A stretch of 25,801 bases of DNA, from contig JAPFFF010000335.1 in the NCBI GenBank assembly GCA_039105265.1, positions 1-25,801 of the forward strand, written 5' to 3'. The translations under genes and the position numbers were made by a program. Shown here in pieces: positions 1 through 8,863 of this stretch; position 1 is the first letter of the stretch; the number at the start of each line of letters is the position of its first letter. The stretch comes from Tritrichomonas musculus. Lineage: Eukaryota; Parabasalia; Tritrichomonadida; Tritrichomonadidae. The notes beneath the pieces are model-generated. The model did no database searches. It saw only the letters and a program-made list of their open reading frames with translations, and had not been told where the DNA came from.

Positions 1-268
1 TTTTTATATTAGATGTTTTAAAATCTAAAAATTGAAATAACATCAAAATAAATGTATATTTTATATTGACTTTTTTCTTTTTTTAAAAATCGTATCGTTA
101 TTTTGCTCATTCATATCTTTATTTTAAATTTATATTTTTTTAATATTATAAAATAGTTAATTTAAAATTACTTTATATTAATAAAATAATTGAATAATTT
201 AAATTATTTTCTTTTTTCAAAAGAGAAAATTGAGTTTTAAATATTTTATATATAATATTTTTAACAAA
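1..268. other. AT-rich upstream spacer
   Basis: Almost pure A/T sequence with no coding signal. It must hold the promoter of the alpha-galactosidase gene, but I see no convincing trichomonad initiator (TCA-Y-W type) close to the ATG. The in-frame extension from 230 begins with TTG, so it is treated as 5' untranslated sequence. Confidence 0.6.
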
Positions 269-2281
269 ATGTATTTCTTGTTTTTCTTTGTTATCAACTC
301 AGTTTCAAAGACATTCTTAACGCGCATCAATATTGATGGAATACCTCTTCATTCATTTTCATCAACTAAACATGACTACTTTGTCCAAATACCATATTCA
401 AAAAATAGAGTAAAAATTAATGCTTTTACTAATAATCCCAAGAAACCAGCAAAAATATATTTAGACAAAAAAGAAATGGTAATGGGATCTTTACTTAATT
501 GTACTAGTTTTACATCTTTCCGAATAACATATGAATCTGTTGATAAAAAATCGCATCAATATAATCTCAACTTTGTTCATGTTTCCCCAATAAGAGATCC
601 AATACGAATTTCCACCAGCAAGCGACTTACACCAAAGAATATAGAACAATCACCATTAATTAATTCTCCCAAAATAGTAGGAACCCTCGGCAACACTGAT
701 TTTCTCCATTACATATCGACCACAGGTGAAAGACCAATAAAGTTCACTGCTGCTGGTCTTCCCACCACTCTTACTCTTGATGAAGACAAAGGCATAATAA
801 AAGGAACATCACCCAAAGAGCAAGGTGAATACAAGGTCAATATAACCGCCACAAATATCTATGGATCTGATGAAATAGCACTAAAGATAGTTGTCGGTGA
901 TAAGCAAAGATTGACGCCAGTTCAAGGCTGGAGTTCTTGGTACACTCAATCGCAGGCGATCTCGGAAGACGGCGTCATTCAAATGGCAGAATCGGCGGTT
1001 CGTAACGGCATCAACGACTACGGGTATTTGTACATGAACATTGACGATGCCTGGCAAGGACCACGGAACAACGAAAAACCGCCAAAACTGGTCGGTAAGA
1101 GACCGTTTATTAACAATGGAATCAGTTATGGCGGTTTTGGTGATTTCAATAATTTGACCTCTTATCTTCACTCAATTGGCCTTAAAGCTGGCATTTATTC
1201 AGGCCCAAAACCGTCAACTTACGCAGGCTTCCTCGGATCGAGCTCCTACAACGAGAGCGGAATGGATTACGACATCTTTTCGCCAAACAACGGGAACCCG
1301 AATTCTCGGGGACCAATTTTCGACTCAAATGGAACAGGAAGTGGTTCAGATGGACTCCCTGGAGTTTACCAGCCTACTCAGTATTATGGCTCGTCATTCA
1401 TAGAGTACGAAACGTCGGCCGGCGGGAAAGAAGTCGGTCCCATTTGGCTTGGCCCTGTTGATGTGCAAACGTTTGCTGACTGGGGCTTCGATTTCATGAA
1501 GTGGGACTGGCTTCTTCTAGGCAATAAAAGCCTGACTTCAACGATAACTGACAGTTTAAATAAAGCTTCAATTAACTCTGGTCGAAGCATGGTTTTGAGT
1601 CTTTCTAATAACATTGGCCATGATCACCAATTCATGCAATCGATGAAGGAAATCGGCGCTTCAATGGCGAGGATTTCTCTTGATATAATGGACAACTGGT
1701 TCTCAATGATAGCAACTGCAAGAGAGTCCTTGTATTTCATCGACTTGGCTGCTTCCAAGGAAGGCTTCTGGCCCGACTTGGACATGCTTCAAATCGGCCA
1801 TCTTGGCAACGCGGGTGGCTTGAACACCCAGTTTCATAAGACTCATCTCTCTAATGATGAACAATATTTCCAGATCTCTTTCTGGGCAATCTATCCAGCT
1901 CCGATGATTTTGAGCTGCGATCTTTCACAGCTCGACGGTGACGATTTCACTCTCGGTTTGATCAAAAATAGAGAAGTAACGTTGATCAATCAAGACAGTC
2001 TCGGTGCTGCAACAAAATTGCTCAATAAGCAGGAATCAATACTTGTAAGAGAGTTGGACGACGGAACTGTCGCTCTGGGAGTCTTTAATTACGGAAATCT
2101 GGAGATCGATTTGACTGTGAAATTGGAGGATGTTGAAAATGAAACTGGCGTCAAATTCCCAAAGGGTGCTAGATTAAGAAGTGTGTGGGACCAAATTGAT
2201 GTAGGAGTGGTTGATGGCGAATTTAATATTAACTTGAAAATGCATCAGGGATTCCTTTATAAGTTAATACCAATTGCTTAA
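269..2281 (+). CDS. Secreted GH27 alpha-galactosidase with N-terminal Ig-like domain
   Basis: The product (670 aa) is predicted to hydrolyse terminal alpha-galactosides of glycans outside the cell or in lysosomes. The ATG at 269 is chosen because the frame upstream only offers TTG, and because it gives a hydrophobic signal peptide (MYFLFFFVIN...). Residues about 20-130 look like a beta-sandwich of unknown family. Residues about 135-209 are a putative-Ig (He_PIG type) domain containing TGERPIKF and GEYKVNITA. The GH27 barrel starts at GWSSW (220-224). The nucleophile should be Asp413 in FMKWDW and the acid/base Asp472 in RISLDIMDNW; FWPDLDM matches the conserved late-barrel motif. A C-terminal beta domain follows. 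The same Ig-GH27 layout is known in bacterial enzymes, notably Bacteroidetes and Planctomycetes-like bacteria, which suggests lateral transfer (inference). GC is clearly higher than in the spacers. The stop is TAAA, compatible with the trichomonad stop/poly-A signal overlap. Family certain; exact substrate not. Confidence 0.93.
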   Translation: MYFLFFFVINSVSKTFLTRINIDGIPLHSFSSTKHDYFVQIPYSKNRVKINAFTNNPKKPAKIYLDKKEMVMGSLLNCTSFTSFRITYESVDKKSHQYNLNFVHVSPIRDPIRISTSKRLTPKNIEQSPLINSPKIVGTLGNTDFLHYISTTGERPIKFTAAGLPTTLTLDEDKGIIKGTSPKEQGEYKVNITATNIYGSDEIALKIVVGDKQRLTPVQGWSSWYTQSQAISEDGVIQMAESAVRNGINDYGYLYMNIDDAWQGPRNNEKPPKLVGKRPFINNGISYGGFGDFNNLTSYLHSIGLKAGIYSGPKPSTYAGFLGSSSYNESGMDYDIFSPNNGNPNSRGPIFDSNGTGSGSDGLPGVYQPTQYYGSSFIEYETSAGGKEVGPIWLGPVDVQTFADWGFDFMKWDWLLLGNKSLTSTITDSLNKASINSGRSMVLSLSNNIGHDHQFMQSMKEIGASMARISLDIMDNWFSMIATARESLYFIDLAASKEGFWPDLDMLQIGHLGNAGGLNTQFHKTHLSNDEQYFQISFWAIYPAPMILSCDLSQLDGDDFTLGLIKNREVTLINQDSLGAATKLLNKQESILVRELDDGTVALGVFNYGNLEIDLTVKLEDVENETGVKFPKGARLRSVWDQIDVGVVDGEFNINLKMHQGFLYKLIPIA

Positions 2282-2748
2282 ATTTTGTCATGGATTTGGA
2301 AAATTATTTAAAAAAAAAAAAAAAAATTATTTTTTAGTTTTAGTTTTTTTTCATTATTATATTTTGATGTTAATGAGATTCTAGGTTAATAAAAAAATAT
2401 TTGGAATAAGATATTTAGTATAAATTTGACATAATAAAAATAAATTATTTATGTTTTAATTTTAATAATAATATTTTAGTTTTATTCTTGTAAATTATGA
2501 GTTTAAATTCAGGATATGGTTAAAACAATATAAAAATTTTACTTTTAAAATTTTTTTATTTGCTAAAAAAAATAAAATAATTTTTAAATTTTATGATTAA
2601 CACCTTTATCAAATTATTATTTAAAAATATAAATATTAGTTAGTTTTATCAAATTTTTAAATATTAACAAGATATTACTGTAATTAGTTTAAAATTTTTG
2701 AAAACTTTATTTAAAAATTTTTTTATACAATTTTATGAAAAAAATTTT
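2282..2748. other. Intergenic spacer with poly-A run
   Basis: AT-rich spacer between two genes on the same strand, with a 15-base A run near 2311-2325. It contains the end of the alpha-galactosidase transcript and the promoter of the exportin gene. No RNA gene, repeat or clear promoter motif was found. The part from 2698 to 2748 is open in the exportin frame but starts with TTG, so I leave it untranslated. Confidence 0.5.
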
Positions 2749-5355
2749 ATGGATGATGATGAAATTATTCGCCAATTTGTAATTTTTTGTAATGGAAATG
2801 GCAGCGATGGAACAGAAATTGCAAACGCAATTGAATTTACTTATAAATTCAGAAAAAGTCCAGACTGTCTAAGTTGGGTTTTCAGAACATACAATAATTT
2901 AACAGATAAAAGATTACGAATGGAGCAATTATTCATAATTAAAAATTACTGTAAAGCTCAAGATATTCCATTTCCAGATGATTTTTATACGCCAATACAT
3001 GACTTTTTATTCACTCAACAAAATCATGTAATTTTTCAGAACGAAAGAGATTTCATGAATGTTCTTGCAGATACTCAAGTATCATTTATGTGGAAAGTTT
3101 TTCCCGAAAAATGGGAGAATTTTTGGGCAGATTATTTTAATTCATTTAGCGAGAACTTTATTATAAGTTTCCTTGAAGCCTTTAGTCAATACCCGGTAGA
3201 TCTTGAAGGCAAAGAAAATTATTTATTCACCAAAATCAAAGACGCGATGCGTTCTAATCAATCAGATAATGAAATTACTCAATATGTAATCCGATTAATG
3301 GGCAACGGTGTTGGTGTATCATTCAGTATTTTCAAATTCCTTTGTAGCTGGGTTGATCTCAACTACCTACTCAACGACAATTCTTATGCAATTCTTAAAA
3401 AATGCTTAGATAATAAAGACTACTTAAAATATACGTTAGAAATCCTATCGTCCTTAGTTTCACGAGGAATGAATGACAACCTTAAAGTGAACATAATCAA
3501 AAGTTTTGATCTAGAGAACAAAATTCAAAACATTGTCCAAAATTGCATAAATGACAGAGAAATTGCGATTTCTGCCGGATCATTGGTCAATTCGATAGGT
3601 GAATTTTTAATCAAAGAAAAAGTATTAGGAAATTTTGTGGATTTAGCCTTAATCTTCTTAAGTCATGACGATACATGCGTTAGTTATTCAGTCATTAATT
3701 ACTTAAAATTGGTCTGTAAAGTTGACCGTGACACTGTTTATGAAAACCCTGAAAATCCGAGAATTTCCACCACAATTCTATTGAAAGGAATTGAGAGGAT
3801 AATTGGTCATATAGAATATTTTGAAGAAGAGTGTCCATACTTTGACTCGCTTACCCAGCTATGCCATGTAGCCATTAACGCCTCACCAAAGGTCAATTTT
3901 AATGCACTTTTGAGCTTGTGGAATAATGGTGAAAATTTAGGGTCAAATCCAAAGCTTGCTGTTTCAATTCTACACGTTGTAGCGATAGCACTGCGTGACA
4001 AGGAGAACCGTGATTTCATTCCTACCTTCACTACCGAGTTCTCGAAGATATTGGCAGCACAACCGCCGATTGATCCGATTATTATGATTGGCATCATTGA
4101 ATTTGTCGACTTTTTCATTGCAGCACGTGACTCATTTGGACCTGAACAAGCCTCGTTTGTCTTTAATTTTGTGTGCAATTTCGCTTTCATGGAGGAATCC
4201 GATGAGAATCGAAGATTTATTAAAGACATCAGATCAAAGTTATTCAATTTTGCCAGGTGGTTTTTCCTTATTCTTCAATTTGATCCAAACATAATTCCAC
4301 TCATGATTCAGACTTCTGATGTCGGTTTGGCTGCTGCCACGACCTATCTCATACAAAGGATTGATAAGAACTTGCAGAGTGATGTTATCATTCAATGCTT
4401 GGACCATCTTTTGAACACTTTCAAGTCGTTAGAAGACGACAATGCCAAAGTTTCTTATCTTGATGTAATTCTGTCATTTTTACGCAATTTGAGGTATGAA
4501 AAAGATTCTCCACAATTGGGAAAAATAAGGTCAATTTTGGAAATAATTTCACCTTTCTGTTCAATGGATGATTCACTTTTTGATAAGTTTATTCATGCAA
4601 GTGTGTCATCACTCCGTGAAAATAGCATCGATATCATAAAAAGTTGTCTCCCACATATAACAATTGGCTACAAAAGTTTGTCTGCTTATTGCAATGCTGT
4701 TCAAAATATACTGAAACTTTCTGGTATACAAAAAGATGCTTGGATTACGACGGTTATCGTTTATTTGTATAATATTGTGTTTGAAAAGTTCGGCAGTAAT
4801 ATTCATGCATCGAGAAATGACTCTATGAATGACGAGGAATATAGAGAGACATTAAAAATAACTTGCAGTTTCATTGAGCTTTTCTTAATGGCTGTCAGAA
4901 TGGCGCCCGATTTCATTCTGCCTTTGTACGACAAGATGAAAGAGTTTGTCATTCAATTGCTGAAGGATCACTTCGATATCGCAGTGCTGGATGAGAAGGT
5001 ATGTGACTTGTTAAGTGAAATTGTGTCTCGTGATATTGATTCGGTTCTCAATGACCTAGGAGTCCTTTTGATGAACTTTTTGTATACTTATAAATTCAAT
5101 CCTGATCAAGATGAGTGGTTCAGAGTATGCAAGAGAGTCTTGGCTTTTCATCGTCACATAAAAGAAATTAACCCAGAGAGAGCAAAGCAGCTGGTTGATA
5201 ACTCTTTCAGAACTTTCATCACAAATAATGAACAGTTCGGCCATTTCATTAAAGAATACTATGAAATCTTGAGTATGACTAGAATTCAGTCGCAATTTCC
5301 TAAATTGAAGCTGTTTTATATAGAATTAGCTAAATATGTGTCTCAAAACCTTTAA
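2749..5355 (+). CDS. Exportin-T-like karyopherin (importin-beta superfamily)
   Basis: A soluble helical-repeat protein of 868 aa with no signal peptide or membrane segment. The start is the ATG before the DDDEII sequence; the upstream extension begins with TTG. Residues about 10-60 resemble the exportin-T N-terminus, with an A-x-x-[FY]-x-x-x-[FL]-x-x-SPD pattern followed by a second amphipathic helix. Residues 105-130 (VSFMWKVFPEKWENFW) match the opening of the Xpo1/exportin domain, where a Phe or Tyr, Pro and Trp recur ahead of the next HEAT pair. The rest is uniformly alpha-helical HEAT-like sequence. Human exportin-T is about 960 aa, so this copy is somewhat short. If the assignment is right, it binds RanGTP and mature tRNA in the nucleus and carries tRNA through the pore. 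Exportin-5 or another Xpo1-family member remains possible: the superfamily is secure, the subfamily moderately so. Confidence 0.72.
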   Translation: MDDDEIIRQFVIFCNGNGSDGTEIANAIEFTYKFRKSPDCLSWVFRTYNNLTDKRLRMEQLFIIKNYCKAQDIPFPDDFYTPIHDFLFTQQNHVIFQNERDFMNVLADTQVSFMWKVFPEKWENFWADYFNSFSENFIISFLEAFSQYPVDLEGKENYLFTKIKDAMRSNQSDNEITQYVIRLMGNGVGVSFSIFKFLCSWVDLNYLLNDNSYAILKKCLDNKDYLKYTLEILSSLVSRGMNDNLKVNIIKSFDLENKIQNIVQNCINDREIAISAGSLVNSIGEFLIKEKVLGNFVDLALIFLSHDDTCVSYSVINYLKLVCKVDRDTVYENPENPRISTTILLKGIERIIGHIEYFEEECPYFDSLTQLCHVAINASPKVNFNALLSLWNNGENLGSNPKLAVSILHVVAIALRDKENRDFIPTFTTEFSKILAAQPPIDPIIMIGIIEFVDFFIAARDSFGPEQASFVFNFVCNFAFMEESDENRRFIKDIRSKLFNFARWFFLILQFDPNIIPLMIQTSDVGLAAATTYLIQRIDKNLQSDVIIQCLDHLLNTFKSLEDDNAKVSYLDVILSFLRNLRYEKDSPQLGKIRSILEIISPFCSMDDSLFDKFIHASVSSLRENSIDIIKSCLPHITIGYKSLSAYCNAVQNILKLSGIQKDAWITTVIVYLYNIVFEKFGSNIHASRNDSMNDEEYRETLKITCSFIELFLMAVRMAPDFILPLYDKMKEFVIQLLKDHFDIAVLDEKVCDLLSEIVSRDIDSVLNDLGVLLMNFLYTYKFNPDQDEWFRVCKRVLAFHRHIKEINPERAKQLVDNSFRTFITNNEQFGHFIKEYYEILSMTRIQSQFPKLKLFYIELAKYVSQNL

Positions 5356-5513
5356 TAAAATAAGCTTTGTCAATATATTTGTTTTGTTTTTATTGTATTT
5401 TAATCATTGTTTATGATGTAAATAACGTATTACATTCAATATATATTAACTTTTTTATGAATATAAGTGGTCGGTTGAATTGAGAGAGTTATCACTTTTT
5501 GAATATTCTTTTC

Positions 5514-5514
<1 letters not shown>

Positions 5515-5548
<34 letters not shown>
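5515..5548. repeat. 34-base homopolymer A tract
   Basis: Uninterrupted run of 34 adenines about 160 bp after the exportin stop. Shorter runs of the same kind occur at 12796-12814, 23133-23158 (T) and 24014-24032. Such runs are prone to slippage and their length is the least reliable base count in the window. Confidence 0.9.
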
Positions 5549-5551
<3 letters not shown>

Positions 5552-5585
5552 AACTTTTATCTTTGCTTCATTAAATAGAATTCAA

Positions 5586-5658
5586 AGTTCAACTGCAGGG
5601 AACTCTGACATATCTAATTTTTGAACATCTGGAGTATGTAGTTCTTCTGCAGGGAACT
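5586..5658. repeat. Two direct copies of AGTTCNNCTGCAGGGAACT, 54 bp apart
   Basis: The motif occurs at 5586-5604 and 5640-5658 and differs only in the two N positions. Each copy has AGTTC and GAACT as inverted ends around CTGCAG. The bases after each copy are also loosely alike, so this may be an imperfect 54-bp tandem duplication. Function unknown. Confidence 0.7.
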
Positions 5659-5822
5659 TCATATTCTAGATTTCGAGATAATCCCTTAATTATCATATAA
5701 TTTTGAGTTTACATCAAAATTGCTTATTTTAGGACCAGTGTTTACATACATTAGAGATAATAATTGCAGATTCAATGATTTGTAATTGAATTTAAAAATT
5801 ACCGAAAATTACTGATTAAAGG

Positions 5823-5929
5823 CACATGATAAGAAAAATATGTGCATAACAATAAAGTATAAAACCTATTATATGATGATAAATTATATAGGAATAATAT
5901 TGTTATGCATCTATTATTCTTATCATGTG
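5823..5929. repeat. Imperfect inverted repeat (MITE-like hairpin)
   Basis: CACATGATAAGAA at the left is answered by TTCTTATCATGTG at the right, and GCATAACAAT by ATTGTTATGC, giving arms of about 44 bp around a loop of roughly 25-30 bp. Weaker similarity between the flanks may extend the arms to about 5775 and 5990. It is non-coding. A small non-autonomous DNA element is one reading, but no target duplication was found. Confidence 0.6.
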
Positions 5930-6242
5930 TAAGTGAATCATTTGTAATTTTTATAAAATTGAAAAGAATTCGCATTTTAAGATGATTCATTGTTATTTAA
6001 TTCTTAACTCAGAAACTGGGAGGAAACAGTATAAATATGTTTAAAACTTGTTTAAAAACATTATATCACAATATAAGCTCAAAAAACCTAAGACTGGTTG
6101 AAAAAAATAAGATATTTATAAGATTTTATCTACTGCTTGTTTCTTATACAGTTATAAAATATTGTTAATCAAATTTCAAATGATTGTTTTTTAAATTCAA
6201 TTCAAAATTGAATGCAATTTAATGGAATTGCTTTTTACATAA

Positions 6243-6446
6243 TTATATGGTTTATTTTCTTTTTTTAATAAAACTCCATTAAATTTAGCTCTTGAAAAAG
6301 GAGATATCTTTTTTATTGCACCTTTAAAAGGTAAAAGAGGTGAAGGAATAAAATCTAATTCAAATGACAGTTCCAGTCAAGTTTCTCAGTTCATAATAAC
6401 GAGGCCAAATCATTCTAAACTTCAGATACAAACAAAGCCTAAATAA
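6243..6446 (+). pseudogene. Possible C-terminal remnant of an ankyrin-repeat protein
   Basis: An open stretch without an ATG reads TPLNLALEKGDIFF, which resembles the first helix of an ankyrin repeat (TPLxxAxxxGx). A Ser/Asn-rich tail follows and ends at TAA (6444-6446). The second helix does not match the ankyrin consensus. Base composition is more gene-like than the flanks. No splice signals were recognised upstream. It is best read as the decayed 3' end of a gene; the family call is tentative. Confidence 0.3.
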
Positions 6447-6586
6447 AATATTTTTTTAATTAATTAAATTAATCTTTTTTCTACTTTTTTTTTTTTATTG
6501 AAACATTGAAACAAAAAAAATTTACCAAAATACAGATACACAGAAGAAAATTGATCATTAAAGATCCAAACATTTAATATTTGTAA

Positions 6587-6657
6587 GCATCGCTGGTCTA
6601 ATGGTAGAATTTCACCTTGCCAAGGTGGGGGTCCGGGTCCGATTCCCGGGCGATGCA
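6587..6657 (+). tRNA. tRNA-Gly (anticodon GCC)
   Basis: A 71-nt cloverleaf. The acceptor stem GCATCGC/GCGATGC pairs perfectly and the discriminator is A. The D arm is GGTCTAATGGTAGA. The anticodon stem-loop is TCACC-TTGCCAA-GGTGG with anticodon GCC at 6619-6621, the variable loop has 4 nt, and the T stem is CCGGG/CCCGG. The T loop reads TCCGATT, so position 55 is C rather than the usual T. There is no intron and CCA is not encoded. It decodes GGC/GGU glycine codons. Confidence 0.97.
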
Positions 6658-6658
6658 C

Positions 6659-6664
6659 TTTTTT
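6659..6664 (+). terminator. Pol III terminator of tRNA-Gly
   Basis: A run of six T on the coding strand one base after the discriminator, the normal RNA polymerase III stop signal. A second T run follows at about 6668. Confidence 0.85.
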
Positions 6665-6779
6665 GCATTTTTTTTTAAACCGAAAAAATCTTAATTTTGA
6701 AATTCTCAAATAGAACGAAAGACACTTTGTTAAGCTAGCTCAAAAAGTTGTATTCTTGTATGTTCTTGTCTTTTCCCAA

Positions 6780-7437
6780 TTGAAAAGTATGTATGAAATC
6801 ACCAAAAATTTTAAAAATAAAATGCAAAATTCAGATGATAACTAATTAAAAATTAATTGTCCCAGAAAACGAAATAAATCCAAAGATGCTCACTCATTAC
6901 TAAACTTAATAACGCATTGTTTAAATCGATAATCTGACTTTCGTCATCAGCTCATTATTCATTGTGATTTTCGGGTCATGCAAGAAGCAAACTCCATCAG
7001 GAATTCGAGTAGCTAAAAATAGTGCCGGTTGTTGTTAACCGATAACGGCTTTACTGATTCCTCTGGACCATCATTCGGACGCGCAGAAACCACAATTCGA
7101 GTCACAAAATAAAGCCCATCCATACGAGCTAAATGCATAGTTCTCAGTTCTGTAATATTTTATCTATCGTGCAAATACGGTGCGTTAATGCAGTGTTTCC
7201 AGTTATGCATTTCGCGTTGCAGAAATTGACAAACGACATATTTATGTCCTTTTGTATCCTTTAAAAATTGCATTAAAAATTTGTGCATCACTTGCTTATA
7301 TTTTGAAAAAAGAATATAATTATAGACTAATTTTTGTACATCTTCCTTTGTTAGTCGCTTGTAATTGCAAATTAAGGTATCCCACCAAATAATCTCAAAT
7401 CCAAGGTCAATCAAATCATTCTTTATTAATGAGGATT
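6780..7437 (-). pseudogene. Spacer of the tRNA palindrome with decayed coding-like sequence
   Basis: The 658 bp between the arms are less AT-rich than their surroundings, mainly over 6950-7200. Read on the minus strand, this part gives protein-like segments (for example RMDGLYFVTRIVVSARPN near 7040-7130). A further minus-strand open stretch, 7160-7459, encodes up to 99 aa with charged and aromatic residues but begins with GTG, not ATG. No domain is recognised. It may be the relic of a gene carried between the arms, of the original locus, or of an element; the family is unknown. Confidence 0.35.
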
Positions 7438-7554
7438 TTGGGAAAAGATAAGAACACACAAGAATACAACTTTTTGAGCTAGCTTAACAAAGTGTCTTTT
7501 GTTCTATTTGAGAATTTCAAAATTAAGATTTTTTCCGTTTTAAAAAAAAAATGC

Positions 7555-7560
7555 AAAAAA
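7555..7560 (-). terminator. Pol III terminator of the second tRNA-Gly
   Basis: Six A on the plus strand, i.e. six T in the transcript, directly after the tRNA on the minus strand. It mirrors 6659-6664. Confidence 0.85.
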
Positions 7561-7561
7561 G

Positions 7562-7632
7562 TGCATCGCCCGGGAATCGGACCCGGACCCCCACCTTGGC
7601 AAGGTGAAATTCTACCATTAGACCAGCGATGC
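7562..7632 (-). tRNA. tRNA-Gly (anticodon GCC), mirror copy
   Basis: Identical in all 71 nt to the gene at 6587-6657, including C at T-loop position 55, but on the opposite strand. The two genes point toward each other across the spacer. Both have intact internal promoter boxes and terminators, so both look functional. Confidence 0.97.
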
Positions 7633-7696
7633 TTACAAATATTAAATGTTTGGATCTTTAATGATCAATTTTCTTCTGTGTAGCTGTATTTTGGTA

Positions 7697-7859
7697 CAAA
7701 ATAAAGGAATGGTTTTAACAATGAAAAATTATTTTTAATGAAAGACTTTTAAATCAAGAACAGTACAAAAATGATGTTCATAAAGATCCAATAGAAGAGT
7801 TTGCCATTCTTAAAAAAGGTAAAAATGTTTTATTTTTATATTTTAAATGTAAAATTGTG
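7697..7859. other. Short spacer between palindrome and transposon-like element
   Basis: An open stretch around 7744-7820 reads like protein (NQEQYKNDVHKDPIEEFAIL) but lacks a start codon and a recognisable domain. It may be another small gene relic. Nothing else is seen. Confidence 0.3.
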
Positions 7860-7870
7860 AGATTACAACT
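7860..7870. repeat. Target-site duplication, left copy (AGATTACAACT)
   Basis: Eleven bases that recur exactly at 10574-10584. Each copy directly abuts the inverted terminus of the element between them, so the boundaries agree from both sides. Confidence 0.85.
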
Positions 7871-8863
7871 TAGGTGTGGAAATTTATCCTTGAAACAAAA
7901 TTTTATCCTAAATTTATCCTAAATTTTTTTTTTAAGAAAAACTCGTAAATTTTAAGTAATGATCTGAGGAAAGCGTGGAAAAACAAAAAAAAACAAAATT
8001 TTTTAATTTAAATATAATATTTATTTATTATTAAAAAGTAAAGTTGTTGTTTAAATAATATCATTTTTAGCTGTTTTATTATCATTATTTGGAATATTAT
8101 TTAAAATTTTTATTGCAATTTTCAAAATTTGCGAGAATTGCTTTTTTTTCATCGAAAAAAATTAGTTAATCAAAAACAATGATGAATATGTAAAAAAAGG
8201 TAACAAAATATTTTTTTTCTTCATCTCACATTATAGTATAATGATGTGATTGGTTAAAAAATCATCGTTTTTTTTATAAATAATCATATCTTTTGTTTAT
8301 CATTATTAAATTCTTATTAATATCTATATATATAGTTTATGTATATTATTAAATATATATATGATATAAAATGAAGTTAATTAGTTTTATTATTTGGAAT
8401 ATTCATTTTGAATTAATTCTATCAATTAAAAAAATTCAATGCCCGATTAACTATTTTTGAATTCTATAACTTTTTTTATTTATAGCTTTATTGAAATTAT
8501 TTCAATAAGTATATTCAATATCTTTTTGAAATAAATATAATATAATATATGATATATCATATATTTATTGTAGATTTTACGTATTTTTAGATTCAATTAT
8601 ATTCAAAATTTTAGAAAATTTTGAGAGTAAATTAATAGAAAAATATTTTACGTTTAGAAATATTTTTTTTTTTGGATGGAAATATGTGTGGGTAGACGAT
8701 CAAAATTCGTTAAATTATTTAAAATTTTTATTTATTAAAAATTTTTTTATTTTATTTTTATATATATAATAATATAAAAAAGCATTTAATTAATAAAAGT
8801 TGACCAAATTAAGATTTATAATTTTTCAATAGTAATATAAATATTGAAAGAAATTTAAAATCA

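Larger units (their letters stand above)
5356..6242. other. Non-coding spacer with poly-A tract and small repeats
   Basis: No gene is seen. The stretch holds a 34-base A tract (5515-5548), two copies of a 19-base partly dyad-symmetric motif (5586-5604 and 5640-5658), and an imperfect inverted repeat (5823-5929). The exportin stop is followed at once by TAATAAAATAA, a plausible 3'-end signal. Confidence 0.5.
6523..6779. repeat. Left arm of a large inverted repeat carrying tRNA-Gly
   Basis: This arm of about 257 bp matches the reverse complement of 7438-7696. The match runs from TACCAAAATACAG through the whole tRNA gene to TCTTTTCCCAA. I count about five substitutions plus a few one-base indels in A/T runs, so identity is about 97%. 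Confidence 0.92.
7438..7696. repeat. Right arm of the inverted repeat carrying tRNA-Gly
   Basis: Reverse-complement partner of 6523-6779, with the tRNA gene in opposite orientation. The two arms and spacer span 6523-7696 (1174 bp). No convincing target-site duplication is visible at the outer ends. Confidence 0.92.

Noticed and set aside
230-268. Upstream extension of the alpha-galactosidase frame
   Set aside because: It begins with TTG; the ATG at 269 gives a proper signal peptide and is the expected eukaryotic start.
2698-2748. Upstream extension of the exportin frame
   Set aside because: It begins with TTG and the sequence is plain A/T-rich spacer; the first in-frame ATG is at 2749.
3807-4247. 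146-codon minus-strand frame inside the exportin gene
   Set aside because: Shadow of the plus-strand coding sequence with no recognisable domain.
6464-6709. Open frame across the tRNA-Gly gene (and its mirror at 7492-7683)
   Set aside because: It is the translation of a tRNA gene and its flanks; the cloverleaf explains the sequence.
6523-7696. Target-site duplication at the outer ends of the tRNA palindrome
   Set aside because: Only A-rich words are shared by the flanks; these occur everywhere in this sequence.
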